From: Sphingomonadales bacterium Ga0077557
GTDB taxonomy: Bacteria > Pseudomonadota > Alphaproteobacteria > Sphingomonadales > Sphingomonadaceae
Length of the DNA: 64,000 nucleotides
Reading direction: 5' to 3'
NCBI GenBank assembly: GCA_001464615.1
Contig: LNFI01000032.1
Coordinates: forward strand, 186,001-250,000
The notes beneath the pieces are model-generated. The model ran no database searches and had not been told where the DNA came from. It saw nothing but the letters and a program-made list of their open reading frames with translations. Below, in pieces: positions 1-8,142 of this stretch (positions within the stretch are counted from its first letter, which is position 1; each line of letters opens with the position of its first letter). The position numbers and the translations under genes were made by a program.

Positions 1-537
1 GGCCGACCCCAGGAACAAGGCATTGGCCATCGCCACCGCGCCCTTGCCGCCCATCCGCATACCAATGCCAAAGCCGATTAGCGCGAACGGGACGGTCGAT
101 GCCAAGTGCACAATCACCAGCGCCACCCACTGCGCCGCAGAGAGCTGCGCGCCGCCAATGATGCCCAGCGCATAGATCATCGCGATGGCCGCCGCCGTCG
201 CTGCAATCGCGGCGGTCAGCTTGGCGGCGACATAGGCCCCGGCGGGCATGGGCGAGACGCGCTTGAGTTCGATCAGGCCCTGTTCGCGCTCCATCGCCAC
301 GCCCGCGCCAAAGCCGAACAAGGCCGGGCCAATCGCCGCGAAGACGCCGTAGCCGGCAAGGCTCGCCGCCACTGCCTCCGGTGTTGGCGATTTGGCGATG
401 GCCAGCGTGAACAGCCCGTAAAAGGCGGCCGGGGTGACGACCGACGGCAAGATGAACTGCGGCAGCCGCCAGGATCGTTTGAGTTCAGCGACACATTCGC
501 GCCGCCAAACGCCAGCGGGGATAAGCGCGGCGGTCAT
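1..537 (-). CDS. ABC-2 type transporter permease, C-terminus cut by window edge
   Basis: This is the membrane subunit of an ABC exporter; its ATPase partner lies directly upstream. The reading frame begins at an ATG that overlaps the ATPase stop in an ATGA arrangement (bases 534-537) and stays open for 179 codons to the window edge. The translation starts MTAALIPAGVWRRE, then has hydrophobic spans near residues 30-55, 62-80 and 105-125, with the short MEREQGLIELKR cytoplasmic stretch (around residues 85-97) typical of ABC-2 permeases, which couples to the ATPase. The coupling by overlap and the pairing are seen directly; the family is known; the substrate cannot be told. The C-terminal part lies outside the window. 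Confidence 0.8.
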   Translation of the reverse strand, partial: MTAALIPAGVWRRECVAELKRSWRLPQFILPSVVTPAAFYGLFTLAIAKSPTPEAVAASLAGYGVFAAIGPALFGFGAGVAMEREQGLIELKRVSPMPAGAYVAAKLTAAIAATAAAIAMIYALGIIGGAQLSAAQWVALVIVHLASTVPFALIGFGIGMRMGGKGAVAMANALFLGSA

Positions 538-1442
538 GCGGCGATCCTTTCGTCTGATGTCAGCAAAGCAGCGATGGCATCTTCCAGCGCCGCATCGGCA
601 ACGCGCAGATCGGCGAGCCCGGCATCGGCATCACATAGCGCGCGCACCGTGGCGACGGCGTCCGTCGTCACCACCCGTAGCTCAGCCCCGTCAGCCGCGA
701 CATCGCGCACCCCCGGCAGCATCCTGACCCGAATAGGCGGCAGCGACGTCCGGCAGCGCACCACCGATCCGCCAGCGCGGGCGCGGAGCGCGGCCGGGGT
801 GTCATCAGCGACGATCCGCCCGGCCTCCATCACCATCACCCGATCCGCCAGCGCATCAGCCTCGGCCAGATCATGGCTGGTCAGCAGCACGGCCGCGCCA
901 TCAGCCGCCGCATCGCGCACCGTTGCCCACAGCCCGCGCGCGGCGGCGCGATCCATCCCCGCGGTTGGCTCATCAAGCACCAGCAGGTCAGGCCGCCCGC
1001 AAATCGCCATCGCATAATGCACCCGCCGCGCCTGCCCGCCCGACAGCGCGCCACAGCGCCGCGCCGCCAGATCAGCAATGTCAGCAATCGCCAGCGTCTC
1101 AGCCACGGCACGCGGATCGCGATAATAGCCCGATTGGAGCCTGACCATCTCGGCCACCGTCATCACATCGGGCAAGCCCGCCGCCTGCAGCATCACCCCC
1201 ATCCGCGCGCGTGCGGCGGGCCGTGTGGGGTTAAGCCCAAACAACCGCGCCTTGCCCGCATCGGGCCGCAAGCGCCCGGTCAACAGGCTGATGCTCGTCG
1301 TCTTGCCCGCGCCATTCGCCCCGAGCAGCGCGGTGACCTCGCCTGCGCGGATCGCAAGGTCGAGCCCGTCAAGAACGCGCACCCGCCCCAGCCTTTTCGA
1401 TACGGCACTAAGCGTCGCCACTGCTGATAAATCCTGCACCAC
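534..1442 (-). CDS. ABC transporter ATP-binding protein
   Basis: Cytoplasmic ATPase that powers the adjacent ABC-2 permease. All nucleotide-binding motifs are present in order: Walker A GANGAGKT (about residues 41-48), Q-loop MLQ (about 84), signature LSGGQ (about 133) and Walker B LLVLDEPTAGMD (about 152-163), followed by the H-loop TSHDLAEAD. After residue 220 there is a C-terminal extension of about 80 residues, as in drug or polysaccharide exporter ATPases. The start is a GTG with GGAGAT about 8 bases upstream; an ATG slightly further upstream is out of frame. The gene overlaps the permease by four bases, so the two are translationally coupled. The transported substrate is unknown. Confidence 0.92.
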   Translation of the reverse strand: MVQDLSAVATLSAVSKRLGRVRVLDGLDLAIRAGEVTALLGANGAGKTTSISLLTGRLRPDAGKARLFGLNPTRPAARARMGVMLQAAGLPDVMTVAEMVRLQSGYYRDPRAVAETLAIADIADLAARRCGALSGGQARRVHYAMAICGRPDLLVLDEPTAGMDRAAARGLWATVRDAAADGAAVLLTSHDLAEADALADRVMVMEAGRIVADDTPAALRARAGGSVVRCRTSLPPIRVRMLPGVRDVAADGAELRVVTTDAVATVRALCDADAGLADLRVADAALEDAIAALLTSDERIAA

Positions 1443-1640
1443 TTGCCCATCTCCTTCGATCCGGGGTGTGCGGGATTAGCGTGATGCTGGGTATTGCCGG
1501 ATGTCAGGCGATGGGGGTGACGTTTGTCATGGCTAGGGAGGAGTGGGGCTGTTGTTGTGCGGAGTTCGGAGCCGTCGACACAATCAACACACCGAATTGG
1601 GTTGTAGACTTATGAATTGGCCATTCTGCTTTCGCCCCAA

Positions 1641-1897
1641 ATGCTATGCTTCTCAAACCCGACCTTCGCGCAACCTGACGCACATGAGATCGAGCTGCAA
1701 ATCGAAACTCGACAGAGATCGTTTTAGACAGCGAAAGCCGCTATAAACAAATACTGGAACGAAACCGTTTATTTATTGATGGCTACTTTCCACTTACTCC
1801 TCGGCAATATAGTGATTTCGGCATAGATGATCCTGCAAGGCCCTCATGGCTAAAGAGGGAAAGGACGCGCCGAGTCGCTAAATTCGAGGAGGATAGG
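1641..1897 (+). pseudogene. possible decayed coding remnant upstream of the OLD nuclease
   Basis: The 455-base gap between the ABC ATPase and the OLD gene is not featureless. One frame reads FAQPDAHEIELQIETRQ (about 1665-1715) and stops at 1725. The next frame is open from 1688 straight into the OLD gene and reads like natural protein (for example RYKQILERNRLFIDGYF, then PARPSWLKRERTRRVAKFEE). That second stretch has no ATG, GTG or TTG. Joined by one frameshift near 1716 the two would make one peptide. Codons are AT-richer than in neighbouring genes. I infer the tail of a lost gene; no family is recognised. Alternatives are an unusual upstream start for the OLD protein, or chance. The rest of the gap (1443-1640) holds nothing I can support. 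Confidence 0.3.
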
Positions 1898-4381
1898 ATG
1901 AGGCTTTCGACCGTATATGCGCGCTTTTATAAGTCGTTTAACTTTGATCGCATACGCGCGGCTAAGCCCGGCGCAAAGCCGCGAGGCGATTGGGAGAATT
2001 TCCGGGGCCAGTGGTTCCCCTACATCGAGATCAGGATCGATGAGCGATTGACAACGGTCGTCGGTGCGAACGAGTCAGGAAAAAGTCATCTGCTCAGCGC
2101 AATCGAGAAGGCGGTATCCGGCGAAGGATTCACCCGGCGGGATCTCTGTCGTTACTGTGAATTCTTCGGCGTCACAGCGGAGCAGGCGTGCTGGCCGCAT
2201 TTGGGCGTAACGTGGTCCAATGTGACGTCGGGGGAGTGGGATGCGATTCAGAATACTATTGGCGCCACCGGACCGACCGCTACCGAGTTCATGATGTTCC
2301 GTGAGGGGCCAGAGGCACTGACTGTCTGGACGCCACTCGGGGAAGGGGGATGGGAGCCACACCTCCTCGATCGGCCAACTGCAGATCGGTTTACCGCCCT
2401 GTTACCCAGTACCTACCGAATCCATTCCGACGTCGCGCTTCCAGATAGCGTGCCGTTCAGTTGGATCGTTTCAGGTAATCCAGCCGACAAACGCCGCCTG
2501 CGCGACTCACTGCTCGACAAATTATCGTCCCTCGAGGGAATGGTCGGTCACGATGCATCCACGGTCGCAAACAACGCGCCGAGTATCTTCGGGGTGTTGC
2601 GGCCTCTGATGGATGAGCTCGCCCAGCCCGACCGGACGAGCGAAGACAATCGCGCGCTAGATCTCGCGCGCAGCCTGCTAGTCGATCTAGCGCAGATTGA
2701 TCCGCCGGCGATCGCCGAGCTCGCCGACGCAATCGCGGACGGGGAGGACGGCTATGCCAACGCTCTGGTCGAGCGCATCAACTACCAGATCGAGCAGGCT
2801 CTAAACTTTCGGCGCTGGTGGGTGCAGGATCGCGACTTCTCGCTGCGCGTCGACACCCGAGAGCACGATCTGTTTTTCACTATCCGTGATCGCACGGGAA
2901 GCGAGTACACGTTCGCCGAACGCAGTAGCGGGCTCAAGTACTTCCTCTCCTACCTTATCCAGTCCCAGGCGCACCGGCCGGGGACACGCGAACGCATCCT
3001 GCTCATGGACGAGCCCGACACCTATTTGTCGGCGGAGGCACAGCAAGACCTCATGCGTATCCTGCGCGACCTTGCCGAGGATCAGCCCGAGCGTCCTGCG
3101 GTGCAAGTTGTCTACGTCACCCATTCGCCCTTCCTAATCGACAAAAACCACGCGGAGCGGATCCGGGTACTCGAGAAGGGATGGGGGCGGGACGGAACCT
3201 TGGTCGTCGATAACGCTGCGCAGAACCACTACGAGCCGCTCCGCTCTGCTTTCGGCGCGTTCGTTGGCGAAACCGCGTTCGTCGGCTCGGCAAATCTCCT
3301 TGTTGAAGGGATCACGGAGCAGGTGTTGCTCGCCGGTGCCGCGCGCTCAATCCGCAAGGCTGGCCGTCCAGAGAACGAGTCCCTCGACCTCAACGGTATG
3401 GTCATCGTGCCGTGTGGATCCGCGAGCCATGTCCCCTACATGGTCCACCTCGTGCGCGGTCGAGACGCTGAGAAGCCGCCCGTCATCGTGCTGCTCGACT
3501 CCGACACCGCTGGCGATGACGCGGTGAAGCTGCTCAAGAAAAAGCCGTTGAGCGGCCTTTTTCCGGGGGATTTGGTCCTGCAACTCGGCAAGGTGGGTCA
3601 GGACGTTGAGGACATAGCTGAGATCGAGGACCTGCTACCTCCGAACCTCGCCGCGGCAGCGGTGAACCTTTGCCTGAACGAACTCTCCATGTATCGCGCG
3701 GCGAGCTCCGCTTCGGTGATCGGTGCCGAGCTCGACGCGCGGCCAGACGGCACTGGCATGTTCGACTCCATTGAGGCGGTGCTCAGCAGCAAGAATGTTA
3801 GGATTGAGAAGCTGCCGTTTGCCCGCGCAGTGATTAGGCTGTGCGAGGACCGGCCCGAAGAGTTGGCGGCGGACGTCCAGCTTTACCTCGAACGAATGGG
3901 CAGGTTGTTCGCCGAACTGAACAGGCTCCGACGCAAGGCCGAGGCCGAGGCCGGACGCGATCGACTTAGCCATCTCGTTGACCGCGAGCAGCAGTTGTTC
4001 GTTCGCGATCATAACAGGACGGCCACTAGGGAGGACGTCGCCAATCTCATGGAGAAGATCGAGAACATGTTGGACAGTTCGGTCGAAGCGGAGTCGATCC
4101 GACGATCGACCCAGCGGATCCGTCGGGAGCACCGGTTAGAGGAAAACCCGTTGGAGTCCATCGCCGAAATGTCGGCGTTGAGAGTCTCGCTCGCCGCGCT
4201 GAAAGATTCTCTGAAGGTTGAACGTCGAGCCGAGGCGAAGCCTGCCACGCCTGTGACGTCGGCCGGGTCGATCTCGGGCACAGGCGTAGAGGCCGATTCG
4301 GCGCTAGAACTTGAAATTGAAGGCGCGCTCGTAGAGACCGCCGGGAACGAAGTGCAGGGAGATGGGCAGCCTGTCGTTTAG
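1898..4381 (+). CDS. OLD-family ATP-dependent endonuclease (ABC-type ATPase plus TOPRIM)
   Basis: An 827-residue protein with an SMC/ABC-type ATPase split by a long insert, then a TOPRIM nuclease domain. Visible are Walker A GANESGKS (residues 56-63), a signature-like ERSSGLKYFLSYL (about 342), Walker B ILLMDEPDTYLS (about 366-377), an H-loop VTHSPF (about 407), the TOPRIM glutamate in LLVEGITE (about 468) and the acidic DSD of LLDSDTAG (about 534). A charged helical region of about 200 residues follows, which is long for the family. The ATG has a good ribosome site (GAGGAGGATAGG). OLD proteins cut DNA and several act in phage defence; here no GajB-type helicase or reverse transcriptase neighbour is seen, so it looks like a stand-alone class-1 OLD. 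A defence role is inference. Composition is AT-richer than the flanks, consistent with transfer. Confidence 0.88.
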   Translation: MRLSTVYARFYKSFNFDRIRAAKPGAKPRGDWENFRGQWFPYIEIRIDERLTTVVGANESGKSHLLSAIEKAVSGEGFTRRDLCRYCEFFGVTAEQACWPHLGVTWSNVTSGEWDAIQNTIGATGPTATEFMMFREGPEALTVWTPLGEGGWEPHLLDRPTADRFTALLPSTYRIHSDVALPDSVPFSWIVSGNPADKRRLRDSLLDKLSSLEGMVGHDASTVANNAPSIFGVLRPLMDELAQPDRTSEDNRALDLARSLLVDLAQIDPPAIAELADAIADGEDGYANALVERINYQIEQALNFRRWWVQDRDFSLRVDTREHDLFFTIRDRTGSEYTFAERSSGLKYFLSYLIQSQAHRPGTRERILLMDEPDTYLSAEAQQDLMRILRDLAEDQPERPAVQVVYVTHSPFLIDKNHAERIRVLEKGWGRDGTLVVDNAAQNHYEPLRSAFGAFVGETAFVGSANLLVEGITEQVLLAGAARSIRKAGRPENESLDLNGMVIVPCGSASHVPYMVHLVRGRDAEKPPVIVLLDSDTAGDDAVKLLKKKPLSGLFPGDLVLQLGKVGQDVEDIAEIEDLLPPNLAAAAVNLCLNELSMYRAASSASVIGAELDARPDGTGMFDSIEAVLSSKNVRIEKLPFARAVIRLCEDRPEELAADVQLYLERMGRLFAELNRLRRKAEAEAGRDRLSHLVDREQQLFVRDHNRTATREDVANLMEKIENMLDSSVEAESIRRSTQRIRREHRLEENPLESIAEMSALRVSLAALKDSLKVERRAEAKPATPVTSAGSISGTGVEADSALELEIEGALVETAGNEVQGDGQPVV

Positions 4382-4676
4382 CCGAAGGTCCGCTTCCCGG
4401 GTGTTTGCAATCGAGACCTGCCAGTCGGCAATCGGCCCAATATCGGCCTGCGGCGCTACAAAAAGGCACCGTCGTCTTCCCACCCAATTTTTGCCGTTCA
4501 GCTTACGCTTCGACGGTGGTGCCCTTATGGGTTCACGGCTCAGCTTATCCCAAGGGCAAGCTGACAAAGAGGGCGGACCCCTAAGGCTAGGGGCACAAAA
4601 AGCCGTGCGCCAGCGGCGCCTCCGTCCACTGCTCGGCCATCCCCATCGGATCGATATTGGGCAACCGACAGCGCTG
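4382..4676. other. intergenic stretch without a supported gene
   Basis: About 295 bases between the OLD gene and the small secreted protein gene. Overlapping frames here do not resemble any protein I know. The one structure noticed is an imperfect inverted repeat with arms GGCACCGTCG (4465-4474) and CGACGGTGGTGCC (4511-4523) around an AT-richer centre; it has no T-run and its function is unknown. Confidence 0.4.
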
Positions 4677-4934
4677 CTAGGGCCGCTTGAAACCCAGCCG
4701 CTCATTCACCGGCATCGGCTTGTTGCAGCCGTCAATCACGCGCACCACCGCCAATAATGGCCGGGCACCGGGTTCTTGGCTGAGCGGGCGGATGCCGGCG
4801 GCTTTGTCTTTGTCGGCGGCCATGATGCTATGGTCTTCGCAGGCGGGCTTGCCTGGGGTGGCGGGGGGCGATTGGGGGGCGGCGGCGGCCATGGCGGCGG
4901 GCATCATCAGCGCAAAGATAAGATAGGCGCGCAT
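4677..4934 (-). CDS. small secreted protein of unknown function
   Basis: An 85-residue product with a clear Sec signal peptide (MRAYLIFALMMPAAMAAAA, cleavage expected near residue 18-20). The mature part is about 65 residues, proline- and alanine-rich at its start, with two cysteines (in ACEDHS and DGCNKP) that could form a disulfide in the periplasm. The sense frame is preferred because the opposite strand gives only glycine-rich low-complexity peptides. It stands alone, facing the OLD gene across a gap. I do not recognise a family; a conserved hypothetical periplasmic protein of sphingomonads would fit. About 215 bases upstream (4935-5149) hold no other supported feature. Confidence 0.55.
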   Translation of the reverse strand: MRAYLIFALMMPAAMAAAAPQSPPATPGKPACEDHSIMAADKDKAAGIRPLSQEPGARPLLAVVRVIDGCNKPMPVNERLGFKRP

Positions 4935-5149
4935 TCCGGTCTCCTGCTGAACTTTGTCGATGCTAGCAGGAATAGCGAGAGATACCAGTCGCTTCCTTGC
5001 CTAGCGCGGCGACGGGCGATGGCGCGGGATGAACGCCGCGCGGGGTTTGAGTGGGGCAGTCCTGTGTTGATCGGGCACGGTTATCTGCCGGGGGGTCGTG
5101 CCGCAGGGGACTGCCTTAAACGCAACATCAATAACCGCCTGACGCGCGG

Positions 5150-5833
5150 TTAAATTTCGTCGCGCACCGCCAGCGCGCGGGCAAATACCGCGTCGAACAT
5201 CTCGGGCGTCAGCCGTCCGGTATTCTGGTTGTAGCGCGAACAATGATAGCTATCGATCAGCACCGCGCCGCTTGGCAGGCGGTGCTCCGCCAGATGCCCG
5301 AAGCGCGCCTTGGGCAGCCGCCCGCCCAGCACCTTCACTGCGGATTGATGCGCGATCTGGCCCAGCGCGATGAATACCCGCGCTTTGGGCAGGGCGCGAA
5401 CCTGGCGGTCGAGAAAGGGGCGGCAGGCGTGGATTTCAGCCGGGGTCGGCTTGTTGGCGGGGGGCAGGCATTTGACGGCGTTGATGATAATCGCGCCGCG
5501 CAAACTGAGCCCGTCATCGGGCGCGCCGGCATAGTCACCCGCGCTCAGCCCGAATTTGGCGAGTGTTGCGAACAGCAAGTCACCAGCGGCATCGCCGGTA
5601 AAGGGGCGGCCCGTGCGATTGGCGCCGTGCTTGCCGGGGGCCAGGCCGATAATGCCCAGCCAGGCATCGGCATCACCAAAGGCGTTGACTGGCGCATTCC
5701 ACCAATCGGGGAATTCGATCCTGAGCGCCTGGCGAAAATCGGCCAGCCGGGGGCAGTCCGGGCAATCATGCGGCGGTTCGGTATCGGGAAGTGGGCTTGG
5801 CGCAAACATCGTGCCGCGATAGGCCGTGGCCAT
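5150..5833 (-). CDS. uracil-DNA glycosylase, family 5 (UdgB-like)
   Basis: Removes uracil, and probably other deaminated bases, from DNA as the first step of base excision repair. The family-5 signature is visible: motif 1 GLAPGKHGANRTGRPFTGD (about residues 64-82), an INAVKCLPPANKP segment (about 117), and the C-terminal motif SYHCSRYNQNTGRL (about 195-208). Cysteines in CPDCPRL near the N-terminus, the KC motif and YHC can ligand the iron-sulfur cluster of this family. Length (227 residues, or 219 from the second ATG at 5809) is normal. The start is uncertain: the 5833 ATG overlaps the divergent folK start region, whereas 5809 leaves a short gap between the genes. No strong ribosome site is seen for either. 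Confidence 0.88.
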   Translation of the reverse strand: MATAYRGTMFAPSPLPDTEPPHDCPDCPRLADFRQALRIEFPDWWNAPVNAFGDADAWLGIIGLAPGKHGANRTGRPFTGDAAGDLLFATLAKFGLSAGDYAGAPDDGLSLRGAIIINAVKCLPPANKPTPAEIHACRPFLDRQVRALPKARVFIALGQIAHQSAVKVLGGRLPKARFGHLAEHRLPSGAVLIDSYHCSRYNQNTGRLTPEMFDAVFARALAVRDEI

Positions 5834-6329
5834 GGAGATGCCAAGCGATGTGCCACGCTATGTAATCGCGCTGGGATCGAACCGGCCGGGCCGGCATGGC
5901 GGGCCGGGTGCTGAACTGGCCGCGGCGCTGGGGGCGATTGGCGGGGTGCGCGCTGCGTCGCGCGTTATGACCTCGGCACCGATTGGACCGTCGATCCGCC
6001 GCTTTGCCAATCAGGTGGCGATTATCGAGAGCGATGAGCGGCCACTTGATCTGCTCGCCCGCTTAAAGGCGATTGAAGCCGCGTTCGGGCGTCGTCCAGG
6101 GCAGCGCTGGGGCAGCCGGGTGATCGATCTCGACATCCTCTTGTGGAGCAAGGGGGTTTGGGCGGATCGCGGGTTGACGGTGCCGCATGTCGCGTTCCGG
6201 GATCGCCGCTTCGTGCTCGATCCGCTGCGCATGATCGCGCCCGATTGGCGTGATCCGGTGACTGGCCTGACGATCCGCCAGTTACATTATCGGGCCTGCG
6301 CGGTTGACCGGATGGCCCGGCCCTCCTAA
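5832..6329 (+). CDS. folK: 2-amino-4-hydroxy-6-hydroxymethyldihydropteridine diphosphokinase
   Basis: HPPK transfers pyrophosphate from ATP to 6-hydroxymethyl-dihydropterin in folate synthesis. The family pattern is clear: YVIALGSNRPG at the N-terminus (pterin site), IESDERPLDLLARLKAIE, then the signature GRRPGQRWGSRVIDLDILLW (about residues 85-104), which carries the magnesium-binding D-x-D, and VPHVAFRDRRFVLDPL. Length of about 165 is normal. Three in-frame starts lie close together (GTG 5826, ATG 5832, ATG 5838); 5832 is chosen because AGG at 5821 lies at a usable distance. The gene is divergent from the UDG gene, with starts overlapping or nearly so, and is followed by tRNA-Lys. Confidence 0.92.
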   Translation: MEMPSDVPRYVIALGSNRPGRHGGPGAELAAALGAIGGVRAASRVMTSAPIGPSIRRFANQVAIIESDERPLDLLARLKAIEAAFGRRPGQRWGSRVIDLDILLWSKGVWADRGLTVPHVAFRDRRFVLDPLRMIAPDWRDPVTGLTIRQLHYRACAVDRMARPS

Positions 6330-6361
6330 CGGCACGGCACGCGCAAGTCCGGTGACGGTCG

Positions 6362-6437
6362 GGGCCCGTAGCTCAGTCGGTAGAGCAACGGACTTTTAAT
6401 CTGTAGGTCTCGGGTTCGAATCCCGACGGGCCCACCA
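6362..6437 (+). tRNA. tRNA-Lys (anticodon TTT)
   Basis: A complete 76-base cloverleaf with encoded CCA. The acceptor stem GGGCCCG (6362-6368) pairs with CGGGCCC (6427-6433) and is followed by ACCA. The D-arm has GCTC..GAGC, the anticodon stem ACGGA/TCTGT encloses loop CTTTTAA with anticodon TTT, and the T-arm is TCGGG-TTCGAAT-CCCGA. All canonical positions (T8, TTCGA in the T-loop, T33) are present. The PAP2 gene starts only 13 bases past the CCA end. Confidence 0.97.
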
Positions 6438-6450
6438 GCCGGATCATGCC

Positions 6451-7170
6451 ATGCCGCCAGCAGAAACCGCCATTGACGAGGTCCGGCACCCGCCCTGGCT
6501 TTATTACGCCGCCGGGGCGCTGGCGCTGGCGGTGCTGACGATCACGCTGTTCGGCGCGACGATTGCGCGGGGGCATCAGTTTGCGTTTGATCGTGCGATC
6601 ATGCTGGCGATGCGCGAGCCGGAAAATAGGCGCGTACCCGAAGGGCCGGTCTGGCTGAAGCAAGTGATGGTCGATGTCACCGCGCTGGGCGGCAGCACGG
6701 TGTTGACGATGATCGTGATCGTCACCGCAGGTTACCTGGCGTTGCGGCGGCATTGGCTGACCTTCTGGCTGGTGCTGGGGGGGACGATCAGCGGGTCCTG
6801 GGCGGTTGGGCTGATCAAGACGATCGTCGCGCGCCCGCGCCCGGTGCTGATCGATCACCTGGTAGAGGTCTGGTCGGCCAGTTTCCCGAGCGGCCATGCC
6901 GCCAATAGCGCGATCATCTATCTAACCGTGACGCTGTTGCTGATGCAGATCGTCGAGAGCCGGACGGCGCGCTGGTATATGATCGCGGTCGCCGCGACGC
7001 TGGTGACGATGATTGGGGTTAGCCGCGTCTATCTGGGCGTGCATTGGCCAAGCGATGTCCTGGCCGGGTGGAGTTTTGGGACGTTATGGGCGCTGGCCTG
7101 GTGGTCCCTGGGCGGGTGGTTGCGGCTAAGAAGGCTTGAGATGCGAAGGCTGGCAATCAGGCCCGCGTAA
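6451..7170 (+). CDS. PAP2-family membrane phosphatase
   Basis: An integral membrane phosphatase of the type-2 phosphatidic acid phosphatase superfamily, which dephosphorylates lipid phosphates such as undecaprenyl diphosphate or phosphatidic acid on the outer face of the inner membrane. The three catalytic motifs are seen in order: KTIVARPRP (about residues 124-132), PSGHA (about 147-151) and SRVYLGVHWPSD (about 191-202) with the catalytic histidine and aspartate. Five to six hydrophobic helices surround them. Length of 239 is typical. It directly follows tRNA-Lys, and its 3' end overlaps the convergent lyase gene by 14 bases. The exact lipid substrate cannot be determined. Confidence 0.9.
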   Translation: MPPAETAIDEVRHPPWLYYAAGALALAVLTITLFGATIARGHQFAFDRAIMLAMREPENRRVPEGPVWLKQVMVDVTALGGSTVLTMIVIVTAGYLALRRHWLTFWLVLGGTISGSWAVGLIKTIVARPRPVLIDHLVEVWSASFPSGHAANSAIIYLTVTLLLMQIVESRTARWYMIAVAATLVTMIGVSRVYLGVHWPSDVLAGWSFGTLWALAWWSLGGWLRLRRLEMRRLAIRPA

Positions 7171-8017
7171 TCAGCGCCTGGGCAGCCTTAAGGTGCGGCG
7201 CGTCGATCATCTTGCCATCAAGGCTGAGCGCGCCTGCACCGGGGTTTGCGGCGAATAAATCGATAATCGCGCGGGCATGGGCGATTTCCGTGTCGCTGGG
7301 GGAAAAGGCAGCGTTGATCACCGCGACCTGGGCAGGGTGGATCGCCATCATGCCTGTAAAGCCATCGCGGCGACCGCGCGCTGCATAAGCGGCCAGCCCG
7401 TCGAGATCGCGAAAATCGGGATAGACCGTCTCGATTGCGGGCACGCCCGCAGCATGGGCACCGAACAGGGTGAGCGAGCGGGCGAGCTGATAGGGCGCGG
7501 TATAGCTGCCATCGGCCTCGCGCGAGGTGGATGCGCCGATCGCGGCGGGGAGGTCCTCAGCGCCCCAGGTCAGCCCGCAGAGCCGCTCGCTGACGCCCCC
7601 ATAGCTGCCCATGCCGAAAATCGCTGCCGGTGTTTCGGTGGCGATCGGCAGGATCAGCGTGTCGCCGGTCAGCCGCGCCGCCAGCGTGGCAAGCGACGCC
7701 CCGCCCTCTGCCTTGGGCAGCATGATGCCATCGGGGGCGGCGGGCAGGATAGCGGCGAGATCATCGTCGATCAGCCCCGAATCGAGCGGATTGACGCGCA
7801 CGAACAGCAACTGTCGACGCGGTTCGGCGAGAAAAGCAGCGATAGCGGCGCGCGCGGCGGGCTTGGCCGACAGCGCGACTGCATCTTCAAGATCAAGGAT
7901 CAGCGCATCGGCATCAAGCATCGCCGCCTTGGCCATCCGATCGGGCCGGTCGCCCGGCACAAACAGCAGGGAGCGAAGCCGGAGGGGGGCGGGTGGCGGG
8001 GTCGGAACAGGCATCAT
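7157..8017 (-). CDS. HpcH/HpaI aldolase/citrate lyase family protein (CitE-like)
   Basis: A 286-residue (beta/alpha)8 barrel enzyme related to citrate lyase beta subunit and malyl/citramalyl-CoA lyases. Diagnostic stretches are RSLLFVPGDRPDRMAKA (about residues 13-29), the metal-site LDLEDAVA (about 41-48), FVRVNPLDSG with the substrate-binding arginine (about 72-81), GIMLPKAEG (about 95-103) and a central glutamate-rich TWGAEDL (about 149). No other citrate lyase subunits are near, so it is likely a stand-alone CoA-ester or 3-hydroxyacid lyase acting in the cytoplasm. The start is the first of two ATGs, with GGAG a few bases upstream. The exact substrate is unknown. Confidence 0.88.
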   Translation of the reverse strand: MMPVPTPPPAPLRLRSLLFVPGDRPDRMAKAAMLDADALILDLEDAVALSAKPAARAAIAAFLAEPRRQLLFVRVNPLDSGLIDDDLAAILPAAPDGIMLPKAEGGASLATLAARLTGDTLILPIATETPAAIFGMGSYGGVSERLCGLTWGAEDLPAAIGASTSREADGSYTAPYQLARSLTLFGAHAAGVPAIETVYPDFRDLDGLAAYAARGRRDGFTGMMAIHPAQVAVINAAFSPSDTEIAHARAIIDLFAANPGAGALSLDGKMIDAPHLKAAQALITRA

Positions 8018-8082
8018 CGCACTCCAGGGCTTTTGTCCGCGGCTAGCATAGCCAAAGCGTTGCGAGAATGCGGCGAAAGCAT

Positions 8083-8110
8083 TTGATACTTTATACCATC
8101 ACATTATACG
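8083..8110 (+). promoter_or_regulatory. candidate sigma70-type promoter of the TonB receptor gene
   Basis: An AT-rich patch before the receptor has TTGATA (8083-8088), a 16-base spacer and TATACG (8105-8110), about 30 bases before the ATG. It is the only good -35/-10 pair in the gap. No clear Zur or Fur dyad was found here. Confidence 0.35.
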
Positions 8111-8142
8111 CGGCGCCATTGAGTCCAATTCCGGGGTAGAAA

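Noticed and set aside
106-1017. A 303-codon plus-strand frame opposite the ABC permease and ATPase
   Set aside because: Low-complexity arginine/serine/alanine translation; the minus-strand genes have full motifs.
1543-1746. A 67-codon plus-strand frame before the OLD gene
   Set aside because: No ribosome site and no protein-like pattern; the neighbouring frames look more like decayed coding sequence.
4776-5153. A glycine-rich plus-strand frame opposite the small secreted protein
   Set aside because: Glycine runs arise from reading an alanine/proline-rich gene backwards.
8018-8142. Zur or Fur box before the ZnuD-like receptor
   Set aside because: The region is AT-rich but shows no clear palindrome of either type.
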